A stretch of 64,000 nt of DNA, taken from NCBI RefSeq assembly GCF_024734665.1, contig NZ_CP102931.1:62001-126000 (forward strand), written 5' to 3'. A program made the position numbers and the translations under genes. Source of the stretch: Variovorax paradoxus. GTDB taxonomy: Bacteria; Pseudomonadota; Gammaproteobacteria; Burkholderiales; Burkholderiaceae_C. The stretch's first letter is position 1, and each line of letters begins with the position of its first letter. Shown piece by piece: positions 1-9,554 of this stretch. The notes under the pieces are model-generated. The model worked only from the letters and a program-made list of their open reading frames with translations. It did not search any database and was not told where the DNA came from.

Positions 1-2575
1 TGGCGAACACGAAGGCCATCACCAGTGCCGAGCCCTCCTGCGTGAACTGCCGCGCGTCCGACTGCCAGTCGTAGCTGAAGCCGGCCGGCAGTTTTTTCGC
101 CTCTTCGCTCAGGAAGGCCACCGCGTCGCCCATGGTCACGCCCGGCATCGGAATGGCCTGGAAGGTGGACGCATTGAGCTGGTTGAACTGCGTGAGCTTG
201 TTGGGGCCCACGCTGGTCGACAGCTGCACCAGGTTGGCCAGCGGCACGGGCTGGCCGCTCGCGCTCTTCACGAAGTAGCGCGACAGCGCCTCGGCCGTGA
301 GCCGCTGCTCGCGTGGCGACTGCGGAATCACGTCGTAAGAGCGGCCGTCCATGCCGAAGCGGTTGACGTAGTTCTCGCCCACCAGCACCGCCAGCGTGTC
401 GCCGATGGACTTCATCGTCACGCCCATGCTGTTGGCCTTGGCGCGGTCCACGCGGATCTCGACCGTGGGGTTGTTGAACTCCAGGTCGCTGTCGACCACG
501 GCGAACTTGCCGCTGTCGCGCGCCGACTTCTTCAGCGCCTCCATCGCCTCGAACACGGCGCGATGGTCACCCGCGCTGCGAATGACCATCTGCACCGGCA
601 GGCCACCGGTCGAGCCCGGCAGCGAGGGCAGCTGGAACGCGAAGACGCTGCTGCCTTCCACATCGTTCATGCGGCCCTGTGTGTCGCTCTGGATCTGGTC
701 GGCGTTGCGCTTGCGGTCTTTCCAGTCGGACAGCTGCACGCCGCCGATGCTGTTCGAAACGCCGTCCGAGCCGTTGATGAGCCAGCGGCCGGTGTTCTCG
801 GGCAGCGTGGCAAAGACCTCGTCCCACTTCTTGCCGAACTTCTCGACGTAGTCGATGTTGGCGTGCTGCGGCGACTTGATGGCCGTCAGCACCATGGCCT
901 GGTCTTCGCCGGGCGCGAGCTCGCGCTGCGCCGCGTTGTAGAGGAAGGGCAGGCTCACCAGCACCAGCGCCGCGAACGCGCCGGTCACCCAGCGGTGATG
1001 CAGCGACACATCCAGCAGCCGGCCGTAGCCCGTGGCGAGCCTGTGGAAGAAGGCTTCGGCGGCGCGCGCCATGCGGCTGCCCGTGGTGTCCTGCGGCAGC
1101 AGGAATGAGCTCATCACCGGCGACAGCGTGAGCGCTATCACGCCCGACACCACCACCGCACCCGCCAGCGTGAAGGCGAACTCCTTGAAGAGCGAACCGG
1201 TGAGCCCGCCCATGAGCCCGATGGGCGCGTACACCGCGGCGAGCGTGAGCGTCATCGCGATCACCGGGCCGGCCACTTCGCGTGCGCCGATCAATGCGGC
1301 CTGCACGCGCGACTTGCCTTCTTCTATGTGGCGATGCACGTTCTCCACCACCACGATGGCGTCGTCCACCACCAGCCCGATGGCCAGCACCATCGCCAGC
1401 AGCGTCAGCAGGTTGATGCTGAAGCCGAACAGCAGCATCAGCGCGGCCGCGCCGAGCATCGACAACGGAATCGTCACCACCGGAATGAGCACCGCGCGGA
1501 TCGAACCCAGGCACAGGAAGATCACGATCACCACGATGGCGATGGCTTCCAGCAGCGTGTGTCGCACCTCGTCGATGGAGGCCTCGATGAAGCGCGCCAG
1601 CTCGAAGGGCAACTGCACTTCAACGCCCGGCGGCAGGTTCTGCTTGATGCCGGGCAGCAGCTCGCGGATGCGCTTCACGATCACCAGCGGGTTGCCGTTG
1701 GGCGCGGCCTGCAGGCCGAGGTAGATGGCGGGCATGCCGTCCATCGTCGCGCTGCTGTCGGCGCTGGCCGCGCCCAGCTCCACCGTGGCCACGTCGCCCA
1801 GGCGCACGATGGCGTCGCTTCCACCGTCGGTCTGGCGCTTGATCACCATGTCGCGGAACTCGGCCACGTTCACCAGGTCGGTGTTCACGCGGATGTTCGA
1901 CACCACGTACAGGCCCTTCACCTGTCCGGGCGCGGCCTGCACGTTGTTCTGGCGCAGCGCGTCGGCCAGCTCGCCGGCCGAGATGCCGCGCGCGGCCATG
2001 CGGTTGGGGTCGAGCCACACGCGCATCGCCAGCGTCTGCCCGCCCGACACCTCGACGCCGGAGACGCCGGTGATGGAGGCGAACTGCGGCTGCACCACGC
2101 GCGAGAGGTAATCGGTGAGCGCCGGCATCGGCATCGTCTTGCTGGAGAAGCCGACGTAGGCCACGGCCGTTGCCTCGCCCGACGATTTGAGGATGACCGG
2201 GTCGAAGGCCTCGGCCGGCAGCCGGTACTTCACCTGGCTGACCTGGGCCATGGCTTGCGTGAGTGCCTGGTTGGCGTCGGCATTGAGCTTCATGCGCACG
2301 CTGATCACGCTGCGGCCCAGCGTGGAAGACGACGACAGGTAGTCGACGTTCTCGATGGTCGCCACCGCCTGCGCGATGGGCTGCGTGACGAAGCCCTGCA
2401 TCAGCTCCGGCGAGGCACCGGGGTACTGCGTGGTGATGGTGAGCGTAGTGCTCTCGGTCAGCGGGTATTGCCGCACCGGCAGGTCGCCCAGCGCACGCGC
2501 GCCGAGCAGCAGGATGAGCGTGCTCACCACCAGCGCCAGCACGGGGCGGCGCACGAAGAGGTCGGTGAACTTCAT
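1..2575 (-). CDS. RND multidrug efflux permease, 3' end outside window
   Basis: Inner-membrane, proton-driven drug/proton antiporter of the AcrB/MexK (HAE1) type. The first 858 or so residues are present; the C-terminus lies beyond position 1. The N-terminus reads MKFTDLFVRRPVLALVVST, the usual cytoplasmic start and first membrane helix of this family. The porter region follows, then a helix block (translated from about 1560 down to 1090) with the conserved LAIGLVVDDAIVVVENV segment, whose paired aspartates carry protons in relatives. The ATG overlaps the stop of the adaptor gene (ATGA), so the two are translationally coupled. No outer-membrane factor gene is seen in the window. Substrate unknown. 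Confidence 0.93.
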   Translation of the reverse strand, partial: MKFTDLFVRRPVLALVVSTLILLLGARALGDLPVRQYPLTESTTLTITTQYPGASPELMQGFVTQPIAQAVATIENVDYLSSSSTLGRSVISVRMKLNADANQALTQAMAQVSQVKYRLPAEAFDPVILKSSGEATAVAYVGFSSKTMPMPALTDYLSRVVQPQFASITGVSGVEVSGGQTLAMRVWLDPNRMAARGISAGELADALRQNNVQAAPGQVKGLYVVSNIRVNTDLVNVAEFRDMVIKRQTDGGSDAIVRLGDVATVELGAASADSSATMDGMPAIYLGLQAAPNGNPLVIVKRIRELLPGIKQNLPPGVEVQLPFELARFIEASIDEVRHTLLEAIAIVVIVIFLCLGSIRAVLIPVVTIPLSMLGAAALMLLFGFSINLLTLLAMVLAIGLVVDDAIVVVENVHRHIEEGKSRVQAALIGAREVAGPVIAMTLTLAAVYAPIGLMGGLTGSLFKEFAFTLAGAVVVSGVIALTLSPVMSSFLLPQDTTGSRMARAAEAFFHRLATGYGRLLDVSLHHRWVTGAFAALVLVSLPFLYNAAQRELAPGEDQAMVLTAIKSPQHANIDYVEKFGKKWDEVFATLPENTGRWLINGSDGVSNSIGGVQLSDWKDRKRNADQIQSDTQGRMNDVEGSSVFAFQLPSLPGSTGGLPVQMVIRSAGDHRAVFEAMEALKKSARDSGKFAVVDSDLEFNNPTVEIRVDRAKANSMGVTMKSIGDTLAVLVGENYVNRFGMDGRSYDVIPQSPREQRLTAEALSRYFVKSASGQPVPLANLVQLSTSVGPNKLTQFNQLNASTFQAIPMPGVTMGDAVAFLSEEAKKLPAGFSYDWQSDARQFTQEGSALVMAFVFA

Positions 2576-3681
2576 GACTTCGATTCCTGCGCGAGGGCCA
2601 GCGTGTCTTTCGCTGTCGGCATCACGGCGGCGCCGGTGTACAGGCGCAGCTGGCCGGAAGTGACGACCTTGTCGCCGGGCATCAGGCCTTTCTCGATGAC
2701 GACCAGGCCGTCCTGCCGCTCGCCGGCCTTCACGAACACCTGCAGCGCCGTGAAGCCGTCGCCCTTTTCGGCGGGCCGCACCACGAAGACCGAGTCGCCG
2801 TGCGTGCTGTAGGTAATGGCCGTCTCGGGCACGGTGATGGCGTCGTTGCGCGCCGGCAACGCGACCTTGCCGTTGACGAACATGCCCGGCGTGAGCGCGC
2901 CGTCGGCGTTGTCGATGGTGGCCTGCAGGCGCACCGTGCGCGTGTCGCTGCCGATCTGCGGCTCGATGGTGCTGAGCCGGCCCTGGAACACGCGCCCCGG
3001 ATAGGCATCGACCGAGAGCGCCACTTGCTGGTTGCGCTTGAGCACGGGCAGCGCCGTCTCGGGAAGCGTGAGGTTGGCGAACAGCGTGCGGCTGTCGGTG
3101 AGCGACACCAGCGCATCGCCGGCCCGCACGAACTGGCCGAGGTTGACGCGGCGGATGCCGAGCACGCCATCGAACGGCGCCTTGATGCGCTTCTGCTCCA
3201 GCAGCGCCTGCACGCGCCGCAGGTCGCCGCTGGCCTGGTCGAAGGCGGCCTGTGCCTGTTCGAGCTGTTCCTGCGTGGCCGCCTGCTGCGGCACCAGTCG
3301 GCGCGTGCGGTCGAGCAGCGCCTTGGCATTGGCGCGCTGGGCCGTCAGGCGCTCCAGGTCGCCCTGCTCGGGCGCGTCGTTGAGCTGTACCAGCAGTTGC
3401 CCTGCGCGCACTTCGCCGCCGGGCGTGAAGAGAATCTTCGCGACGCGGCCTTCCACTTCCGCCGGCACCTCCACCTGCCGGTTGGCCTCCAGCGTGCCGA
3501 TGCCGCTGAGAAAGCGCGCCACCTCCGTCTTCTGCGCGGTGGCCACCGCCACCTTGGCCGGCGGCCTGCCGCCACCCTCCGCATGCGCCGGCGTGAGCTT
3601 CGTGACGAGCCCGTAGCCGGCTCCCCCAATTACCAATGTCGCGAGGCCGGCGCCTAGCCACGCCCTTGATTGCTTGTTCAT
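2572..3681 (-). CDS. RND efflux periplasmic adaptor (membrane fusion protein)
   Basis: AcrA/MexA-type adaptor of 369 residues that links the inner-membrane permease to an outer-membrane channel. An N-terminal membrane anchor (about residues 7-28) is followed by the lipoyl/barrel-sandwich halves, an alpha hairpin rich in Gln, Leu and Ala (about 115-170) and a beta-barrel domain; the motif RIKAPFDGVLG is typical. Start chosen at MNKQSRAW because GGA lies about 7 bases upstream; an in-frame ATG four codons earlier (3693) is possible. First gene of the efflux operon, with a palindrome just upstream that could bind its repressor. Confidence 0.92.
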   Translation of the reverse strand: MNKQSRAWLGAGLATLVIGGAGYGLVTKLTPAHAEGGGRPPAKVAVATAQKTEVARFLSGIGTLEANRQVEVPAEVEGRVAKILFTPGGEVRAGQLLVQLNDAPEQGDLERLTAQRANAKALLDRTRRLVPQQAATQEQLEQAQAAFDQASGDLRRVQALLEQKRIKAPFDGVLGIRRVNLGQFVRAGDALVSLTDSRTLFANLTLPETALPVLKRNQQVALSVDAYPGRVFQGRLSTIEPQIGSDTRTVRLQATIDNADGALTPGMFVNGKVALPARNDAITVPETAITYSTHGDSVFVVRPAEKGDGFTALQVFVKAGERQDGLVVIEKGLMPGDKVVTSGQLRLYTGAAVMPTAKDTLALAQESKS

Positions 3682-3696
3682 TACGACGTCCATTAT

Positions 3697-3720
3697 TAAT
3701 CAAAGAAAGTACTTTGATTA
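3697..3720. promoter_or_regulatory. Inverted repeat upstream of the efflux operon, candidate operator
   Basis: TAATCAAAG (3697-3705) is repeated as CTTTGATTA (3712-3720) with a 6-base spacer. The centre AAAGTACTTT (3706-3715) is itself a perfect 10-bp palindrome. The site is strikingly AT-rich against its surroundings and lies 16-39 bases before the adaptor start. Such dyads usually bind TetR/MarR-type repressors of RND pumps; no such repressor gene is adjacent, so the binding protein is unknown. Confidence 0.5.
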
Positions 3721-3889
3721 TTAAAAGATGCCGGTGGCCTGTCGATGAAGGCGTGGCAATGGCCGTCATAGGCCGGGGCTATTTGCGCAGGGCTGCTGTG
3801 CATGTCGAGTTCTCCAGGGTTACGCGGGGATTCCCGCTGACCTGAAGAAGACGTGCCATCCACCCGGGTTGTGACAACCCGCGGCTTTG

Positions 3890-4777
3890 CTATCTGTAAT
3901 GAGCCGCCATGAAATCGATGAAGGCGCGCACCGCGGGCTGCACGTGCCGCGTGCGCGGATAGAGCGCCGCGTAAGTGCGCTGCCCGAGCGTCGCGTCAGG
4001 CAGAACGCGCACGAGGGCACCCGACTGCAGGTCGGCGCGCACCGTGTGCCAGGTCAGCGCTGCGATGCCCAGCCCGCATTTCGCGGCCGAATACAGCGCG
4101 GTGATCGTGTCGCAAGCGAAGCGCGCATCCGGCTTTAGCGTTTGCTGTTGACCATTGCGCATATGCAGGGTCCAGCGCGCGGGGCTTTCCGGCCCGTTGT
4201 GCTGCAGGCACTGGTGCTGCGACAGGTCTTCCGGTGTGCGGGGCAGGCCGTGCTCGACCAGATAGCGTGGCGCGGCGACCAGCACCATGTCGGAGACGGC
4301 CAGCGTCCGCACCATCATCGAGGCATCCTCCAGTTCGGCGCTGATACGCAACGCGACGTCGATGCCTTCGGCCACAAGCTTGGTGAAACGGTCGGTGCAA
4401 ACGACTTCCAGCCGGATGCCCGCATGGCGCGCCTGGAAGGCAGGCAGCCAGTCGGGCAGCTCCAGCGTCGCGATCGAGAGCGGCATGCTCACCTTCAGCG
4501 TCCCCGAGGGCGCCTTGCCGTCCGTCGCCGCATCGGCATGGGCCGCATCCAGCCGCGAGAGGATGTCCGTGCAGGCGGCGAGGTAGCGATGCCCCGCTTC
4601 GGTCAGCGTGATGCCGCGCGTGTCGCGCCGCACCAGCTGCGCGCCGAGCGACGCCTCCAGCGCCTGCAACTGGCGCGACAGGCTGGAGTGCGTGGTGCCC
4701 AGCGACTGCGCCGCGGACGAAAGGCTCTTCGCCTGCGCGATGCGTTGAAAGGCGCGCATCGCCTTCACCTGATCCAT
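3890..4777 (-). CDS. LysR-family transcriptional regulator
   Basis: Cytoplasmic DNA-binding regulator of 295 residues, normal family length. The N-terminal winged helix-turn-helix spans about residues 15-60 (SLSSAAQSLGTTHSSLSRQL) and the LysR substrate-binding domain about 90-295. The sequence is of the CrgA/DmlR-like subgroup by appearance. It lies 39 bp downstream of the hydrolase gene on the same strand and may be co-transcribed with it; the efflux operon further on is also codirectional but separated by about 210 bp. Effector unknown. Confidence 0.92.
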   Translation of the reverse strand: MDQVKAMRAFQRIAQAKSLSSAAQSLGTTHSSLSRQLQALEASLGAQLVRRDTRGITLTEAGHRYLAACTDILSRLDAAHADAATDGKAPSGTLKVSMPLSIATLELPDWLPAFQARHAGIRLEVVCTDRFTKLVAEGIDVALRISAELEDASMMVRTLAVSDMVLVAAPRYLVEHGLPRTPEDLSQHQCLQHNGPESPARWTLHMRNGQQQTLKPDARFACDTITALYSAAKCGLGIAALTWHTVRADLQSGALVRVLPDATLGQRTYAALYPRTRHVQPAVRAFIDFMAAHYR

Positions 4778-4816
4778 GCGCCGCCCTCCCGCGGGTTCCT
4801 TAGATCCTTCGCATTT

Positions 4817-5521
4817 TCAGGCAACCGGCAATGCCAGGATCTGCGCGGTGGTCAGCACCTCGCCGAAGGTGTCTTCGATCTCAGCCAGTGCTGCGCGATG
4901 CAGACTGTCATGCGAAACGGTCTCGCCGTTCTCGCGGCGGATCGAACGGGTGGCCGTGGCATCGGACGACACCACCACGTCGAACCCCTGCACGGCGCCG
5001 TCGCGGGCAGCGCCGGCCACGCATGCGTGGGTCATGAGGCCGGTGATGACGAGCGTCTGCACGCCGGCCGCTCGCAGTCGCTGAGCGATGTCGCTGCTTG
5101 CGAAGACGCTGACGGTGGTCTTCTGCACGACGATGTCGCGCGCCCTCGGTTGCATGTCAGTGTGGAACTTCACGGTGTCGCCGCCCTGGGCGAATGTCGC
5201 GGAGCCTGCCGGTGCCACGTGCTGTATCTGGAACACGGGGAGGGCGTGCCGGTCGGCCCATGCCAGAAGGCGCTTCGTGTGCGCGACGGCATCCGATGCA
5301 TCGGCAATGGGCATGCGGCCGGTGAAGTATTCGTTCTGGAAATCGATCACCAGCAGGGCGGTGGCCTTGCCATTCAACTGCTGCAGAGGTTTGGCGCCCG
5401 ACATGGCGCGGAGGGTGGGTGTGGGAGCGAAGGGCGATGCCGCAGCGGCGGTGCCGACGATGCCGGCCGCGCAGGGCACGGCCAGTGCGCTCATGAGTCC
5501 GCGGCGAGAGAGTCCTGACAT
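4817..5521 (-). CDS. Exported isochorismatase-like cysteine hydrolase
   Basis: Member of the isochorismatase/nicotinamidase fold family, 234 residues. The catalytic triad is visible as Asp60 (in ALLVIDFQNEYF), Lys134 (VVQKTTVSVF) and Cys167 (GLMTHACVAG). The N-terminus has a twin-arginine signal (SRRGLMSALAVP then an alanine-rich core and AAA cleavage region), so the folded enzyme probably acts in the periplasm, which is uncommon for this mostly cytoplasmic family. Gene order is paoC, 105-bp gap, this gene, LysR regulator. Substrate cannot be told from sequence. Confidence 0.88.
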   Translation of the reverse strand: MSGLSRRGLMSALAVPCAAGIVGTAAAASPFAPTPTLRAMSGAKPLQQLNGKATALLVIDFQNEYFTGRMPIADASDAVAHTKRLLAWADRHALPVFQIQHVAPAGSATFAQGGDTVKFHTDMQPRARDIVVQKTTVSVFASSDIAQRLRAAGVQTLVITGLMTHACVAGAARDGAVQGFDVVVSSDATATRSIRRENGETVSHDSLHRAALAEIEDTFGEVLTTAQILALPVA

Positions 5522-5626
5522 GGTTGCTGTTCCTGGAGATCCATCAAAAGTGATGAGGAAGTCTAGGAACGGCTATGGGCTACGCATAGGCCGGCACGGC
5601 GACAAGTGTTGTGCGGCTTGCGCACA

Positions 5627-7822
5627 TCAAGCCGCATCCGGCATCCGGCTGATGAGCTTGTCCAGCGTGATCGGATAGTCGCGCACCCGTATGCCCGTGG
5701 CGTTGTGAATCGCGTTCGCCACCGCTGCACCCACGCCGCAGATGCCGAGCTCGCCCACGCCCTTGGCCTTCATCGGCGAAGAGATCGGGTCGGTCTCGTC
5801 CAGGAAGATCACTTCCTGGTGCGGGATGTCGGCATGCACCGGCACCTCGTAGCCGGCCAGGTCGTGATTGACGAAGAAGCCCAGGCGCTCGTCTACCGCG
5901 AGCTCTTCCATGAGCGCGGCTCCGACGCCCATGGTCATCGCGCCGATGACCTGGCTGCGTGCCGACTTGGGGTTGAGGATGCGGCCCGCGGCGCAGACGG
6001 CGAGCATGCGCCGCACCCGTATCTCGGCGGTGAATGCGTCCACGCCGACTTCCACGAAGTGCGCGCCGAAGGTGGACTGCTGGTACTGCTTGTCCAGGTT
6101 GCCGAACTCCAGCACGTCTTCCGCGACGATGCTCTCGCCGCCCGCGATACCGGCGAGGGGAACGTTCCGGCCACCGGCGCGCACCATGCCGTCCGCGAAG
6201 ACGGCGCTGGCGGCATCCAGGCCCGCCCGTTGCGCGACGGCCTCCCGCAGCTTGGTGCAAGCCGCGTAGACGCCAGCCGTCGAGCAGTTGGCGCCCCATT
6301 GCCCGCCGGAGCCGGCGGACGCGGGAAAGTGCGAATCGCCGAGCCGTACGACCACGCGTTCGAGCGGCACGCCCATCATCTCGGCGGCCGTCTGCGCAAT
6401 GATCGTGTAGCTGCCGGTGCCGATGTCCGTCATATCGGTCTCGACGGTCACGATGCCGCGCGCATCCAATGCCACGCGCGCGGCCGACTTCATCACCTGG
6501 TTGTTGCGGAAGGCGGCCGCCACACCCATGCCGACGAGCCATCGGCCGTCGCGCACGAGGCCGGGCCGCGCGCTGCGCTTGTTCCATCCGAAGCGCTCGG
6601 CCCCGGTGCGCAGGCACTCGATGAGGCGGCGCTGCGAGAAGGGACGGCTCGGGTTGGCCGGGTCTACCTGCGTGTCGTTGAGCACGCGAAACTCGATGGG
6701 GTCGATGCCCAACTGTTGCGAGATTTCGTCGACGGCAATTTCCAACGCCATCAGCCCCGGCGCCTCGCCCGGTGCGCGCATCGCGTTGCCTTCGGGCAGG
6801 TCGAGCAGGGCCAGCCGGGTGCCGGTGAGCCGGTGCTCGCCCGCGTAGAGCAGGCGCGTCTGCTGCACTGCGTTCTCGGGCTTGCCGTCCACCAGGTTGC
6901 CGGACCAGCTTTCGTGGCCGATGGCGGTGATCTTTCCTTGCGCGGTGGCGCCGATGCGAATGCGCTGGATCGTCGCTGGCCGGTGCGTGGTGTTGTTGGC
7001 GATGAGAGGGCGCTGCAACGCGACCTTCACCGGTCGTCGCGCAATGCGCGCGCCCAATGCCGCGAGCAGCGTGTCCGCCCGCAGGAACAGCTTGCCGCCG
7101 AAACCGCCGCCGATGTAGGGCGACATGAGGTGGACCTTGTCCTTGGGCATGTCCAGCGTCTTCGCGAGTTCGCCGGTGGTCCAGTCGATCATCTGGTTCG
7201 AGGTCCACACGGTGAGCTTGTCGCCGTCCCATGCGGCGATGGTGGCTTGCGGCTCCATCATTGCGTGCGAGTGGTCGGGCGTGGTGTAGGTCTGGTCGAG
7301 CCGCACTTCGGCCTTGGCGAATGCGCCGGCGAAGTCGCCGACGGTGTTGTCGCGGTTGATCGTCTTGCGATCCGTCGAAGCCTTCGCATCCGCGAGGCCG
7401 AAGCTGCCTTCGGCGCGTGCGTACTGCACCTGAACGAGTTGCGCTGCGGCGCGCGCCTGCTCGAAGGTCTGCGCGACGACGAGCGCAACGGCCTGGTGGT
7501 AGTGGTCGATGACGGGGCCGCCGAGCAGCCGGGCCGTGTTGAAGTTGCCCTTGCCCAGCTTGCCTGCGTTCTCATGCGTGACGATGGCGATCACGCCCGG
7601 CGCGGCCTTCGCGCGGCTCAGGTCGATCGAAATGATCCGGCCCTTGGCAATGGCCGATCCGACGATGTAGCCGTACGCCTGGTTGGGCACGACGTCATGC
7701 CGCTCGTATGCGTAGGGCGCCGTGCCCGTGGTCTTGAGCGGACCGTCGATGCGGTCCACCGGCTGGCCGACCACTTTCAGCTGGTCGATGGGGTTGGTGG
7801 TGGCGGGGGTGTCGAACTTCAT
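5627..7822 (-). CDS. paoC: Aldehyde oxidoreductase, molybdenum-binding subunit PaoC
   Basis: Large molybdenum-cofactor subunit (731 residues) of the periplasmic aldehyde oxidase PaoABC, xanthine oxidase family. It closely resembles E. coli PaoC (YagR) from the N-terminus (NPIDQLKVVGQP, DRIDGPLKTTGTA) through the cofactor loops (GGGFGGKLF, GSGGQWGAN) to the end. The catalytic glutamate is present as Glu691 in KGVGELG. Oxidises aldehydes to carboxylic acids. Follows paoB after 3 bp. In E. coli a maturation factor gene, paoD, comes next; here the next gene is a hydrolase, so cofactor insertion must rely on a factor encoded elsewhere. Confidence 0.95.
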   Translation of the reverse strand: MKFDTPATTNPIDQLKVVGQPVDRIDGPLKTTGTAPYAYERHDVVPNQAYGYIVGSAIAKGRIISIDLSRAKAAPGVIAIVTHENAGKLGKGNFNTARLLGGPVIDHYHQAVALVVAQTFEQARAAAQLVQVQYARAEGSFGLADAKASTDRKTINRDNTVGDFAGAFAKAEVRLDQTYTTPDHSHAMMEPQATIAAWDGDKLTVWTSNQMIDWTTGELAKTLDMPKDKVHLMSPYIGGGFGGKLFLRADTLLAALGARIARRPVKVALQRPLIANNTTHRPATIQRIRIGATAQGKITAIGHESWSGNLVDGKPENAVQQTRLLYAGEHRLTGTRLALLDLPEGNAMRAPGEAPGLMALEIAVDEISQQLGIDPIEFRVLNDTQVDPANPSRPFSQRRLIECLRTGAERFGWNKRSARPGLVRDGRWLVGMGVAAAFRNNQVMKSAARVALDARGIVTVETDMTDIGTGSYTIIAQTAAEMMGVPLERVVVRLGDSHFPASAGSGGQWGANCSTAGVYAACTKLREAVAQRAGLDAASAVFADGMVRAGGRNVPLAGIAGGESIVAEDVLEFGNLDKQYQQSTFGAHFVEVGVDAFTAEIRVRRMLAVCAAGRILNPKSARSQVIGAMTMGVGAALMEELAVDERLGFFVNHDLAGYEVPVHADIPHQEVIFLDETDPISSPMKAKGVGELGICGVGAAVANAIHNATGIRVRDYPITLDKLISRMPDAA

Positions 7823-7825
7823 CGC

Positions 7826-8776
7826 TCAGCTCCTGGCTTGCGTCAGTACCGCATCGAGCGTGCGCTCGACCAGCGACACCTTGAAGGCGTTCTGCGAAGT
7901 GGGTTTGGCGCCGGCAAGCAATGCCGCGGTCACGGCCCTGGCGCCGCGAGGCATCTCGGCCTCAGCCGCTTCCACGCGCCACGGCTTGTGCGCGACGCCG
8001 CCCACCGCAATGCGGGCGCTGCCGTCGCGCTGCACGATCGCGCCCACCGAAACCAGCGCGAAGGCATAGGAGGCCCGGTCGCGCACCTTCTGATAGATAT
8101 GCCTGCCGCCCACCGGAGCGGGGAGCTTGACCGAGGTGATCAGCTCGCCGGGCGTCAGCGCGGTTTCGACATGCGGCGTGGCGCCGGGCAGCTTGTGGAA
8201 GTCCGCGATGGGGATGGTGCGCCGCGAGCCGTCGGCGCGGATGGTCTCCACAGTCGCATCGAGCGCGCGCATCGCGACGGCCATGTCGCTGGGATGCGTC
8301 GCGATGCATGCATCGCTCGTACCCACGATCGCATGCTGCCGGGTGTACCCGCCGATGGCCGAGCACCCGCTGCCGGGCTGGCGCTTGTCGCAGGCCTGGT
8401 TGGTGTCGTAGAAGTAAGGGCAACGCGTTCGCTGCAGCAGGTTGCCCGCGGTCGTTGCCTTGTTGCGCAGCTGGCCCGATGCGCCGGCGAGCAGGGCGCG
8501 CGCGAGCAAACCGTGGTCGCGCCGCACGCGGCTGTCGGCGGCAAGGTCGGTGTTGCGCACCAGCGCGCCGATGCGCAGGCCGCCGTCTGGCGTGCTTTCG
8601 ATCTTGTCGAAGCCCAGGCCGTTGACGTCGATCAGGTGCGCGGGCGTTTCTATCTCCAGCTTCATCAGGTCGAGCAGATTGGTGCCGCCCGCGATGAAGC
8701 GTGCACCCGGCACCCTTGCCGCCTTCATGACGGCCTCCGTCGGCGAAGACACGCGCTCGTAGGTGAAAGACTTCAT
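7826..8776 (-). CDS. paoB: Aldehyde oxidoreductase, FAD-binding subunit PaoB
   Basis: Medium subunit of 316 residues that passes electrons from the molybdenum/2Fe-2S centres through FAD. The FAD loop [13 protein letters not shown] is at about residues 27-39. Cysteines 119, 129, 138 and 157 sit in the insert that binds an additional 4Fe-4S cluster in E. coli PaoB, a feature missing from most of this family. Start set at MKSFTYERV (ATG at 8774-8776), which overlaps the paoA stop as ATGA and matches the E. coli protein length; the longer upstream frame is non-conserved. Confidence 0.94.
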   Translation of the reverse strand: MKSFTYERVSSPTEAVMKAARVPGARFIAGGTNLLDLMKLEIETPAHLIDVNGLGFDKIESTPDGGLRIGALVRNTDLAADSRVRRDHGLLARALLAGASGQLRNKATTAGNLLQRTRCPYFYDTNQACDKRQPGSGCSAIGGYTRQHAIVGTSDACIATHPSDMAVAMRALDATVETIRADGSRRTIPIADFHKLPGATPHVETALTPGELITSVKLPAPVGGRHIYQKVRDRASYAFALVSVGAIVQRDGSARIAVGGVAHKPWRVEAAEAEMPRGARAVTAALLAGAKPTSQNAFKVSLVERTLDAVLTQARS

Positions 8777-9417
8777 GCCGTTCTCCCCGCGGCCACTTCG
8801 GTGATCGCATCGACGATGTTGCTGTAGGCCCCGCATCGACAGATGTTGCCGCTCATGCGTTCGCGCAGTTCCACCACCGTGACCTGGGGCCTGGCCGTCA
8901 GGTCGGCGCTCACGTGGCTGGGGATACCTTCACGAATCTCGTTCAGTACGGAGACGGCGGAGCAGATCTGCCCCGGCGTGCAGTAGCCGCACTGGTAGCC
9001 GTCGTGCTTCACGAAGGCGGCCTGCATCGGATGCAGCGAGCCCGGCTTGCCAAGGCCTTCGATGGTGGTGACCTTGGCGCCTTCGTGCATTACCGCCAGA
9101 GTCAGGCACGAGTTGATGCGGCGGCCGTCCACCATCACGGTGCAGGCGCCGCATTGGCCGTGGTCGCAACCCTTCTTGGTGCCGGTCAGATGCAGGTGCT
9201 CGCGCAACGCATCGAGCAGGGTGGTGCGGTTGTCCAGCGTGAGGACGTGCGTCCTGCCATTCACTTCAATGGTCGTCTTCGACAGGCCGGAGAGCTTTGG
9301 CGCGGGTGTCGTCGCCGCGTTGGCCGCAGGAGCCTCCGCGACCACTGCCGCCGAAGCGGCCCCGGCTATCAGCAGATCGCGCCTGGAGATGGTGGTGGGT
9401 TCGTCGGGGGTATTCAT
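8773..9417 (-). CDS. paoA: Aldehyde oxidoreductase, 2Fe-2S subunit PaoA with Tat signal
   Basis: Small iron-sulfur subunit, 214 residues. The plant-type 2Fe-2S cysteines are in [16 protein letters not shown] plus a later Cys, and the second cluster in [11 protein letters not shown] and [11 protein letters not shown]. The N-terminus carries a twin-arginine export signal ([13 protein letters not shown]); in E. coli the whole assembled complex is exported through this one signal. Start placed at MNTPDEP; ATG 9438 or TTG 9453 are alternatives. First gene of paoABC, divergent from a LysR gene 137 bp away that is the likely regulator. Confidence 0.93.
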   Translation of the reverse strand: MNTPDEPTTISRRDLLIAGAASAAVVAEAPAANAATTPAPKLSGLSKTTIEVNGRTHVLTLDNRTTLLDALREHLHLTGTKKGCDHGQCGACTVMVDGRRINSCLTLAVMHEGAKVTTIEGLGKPGSLHPMQAAFVKHDGYQCGYCTPGQICSAVSVLNEIREGIPSHVSADLTARPQVTVVELRERMSGNICRCGAYSNIVDAITEVAAGRTA

Positions 9418-9554
9418 GCCGTGCCGCGTGCCTTTCATCTCGAACAACTGCAATCCACCAATGTAGGCCGGTACCCCCGGGCCGAACTAGGCGGAACGGC
9501 CTTGATGCACTGACAAGTTGCTCTTGATAATCGACGGCCACACTGGAGGCCTTT

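Noticed and set aside
5606..8827. A 1073-codon open frame on the plus strand opposite paoC and paoB
   Set aside because: It is antisense to three conserved enzyme genes and its composition (His/Arg/Ala/Gly-rich) is typical of a frame mirrored from GC-rich coding DNA.
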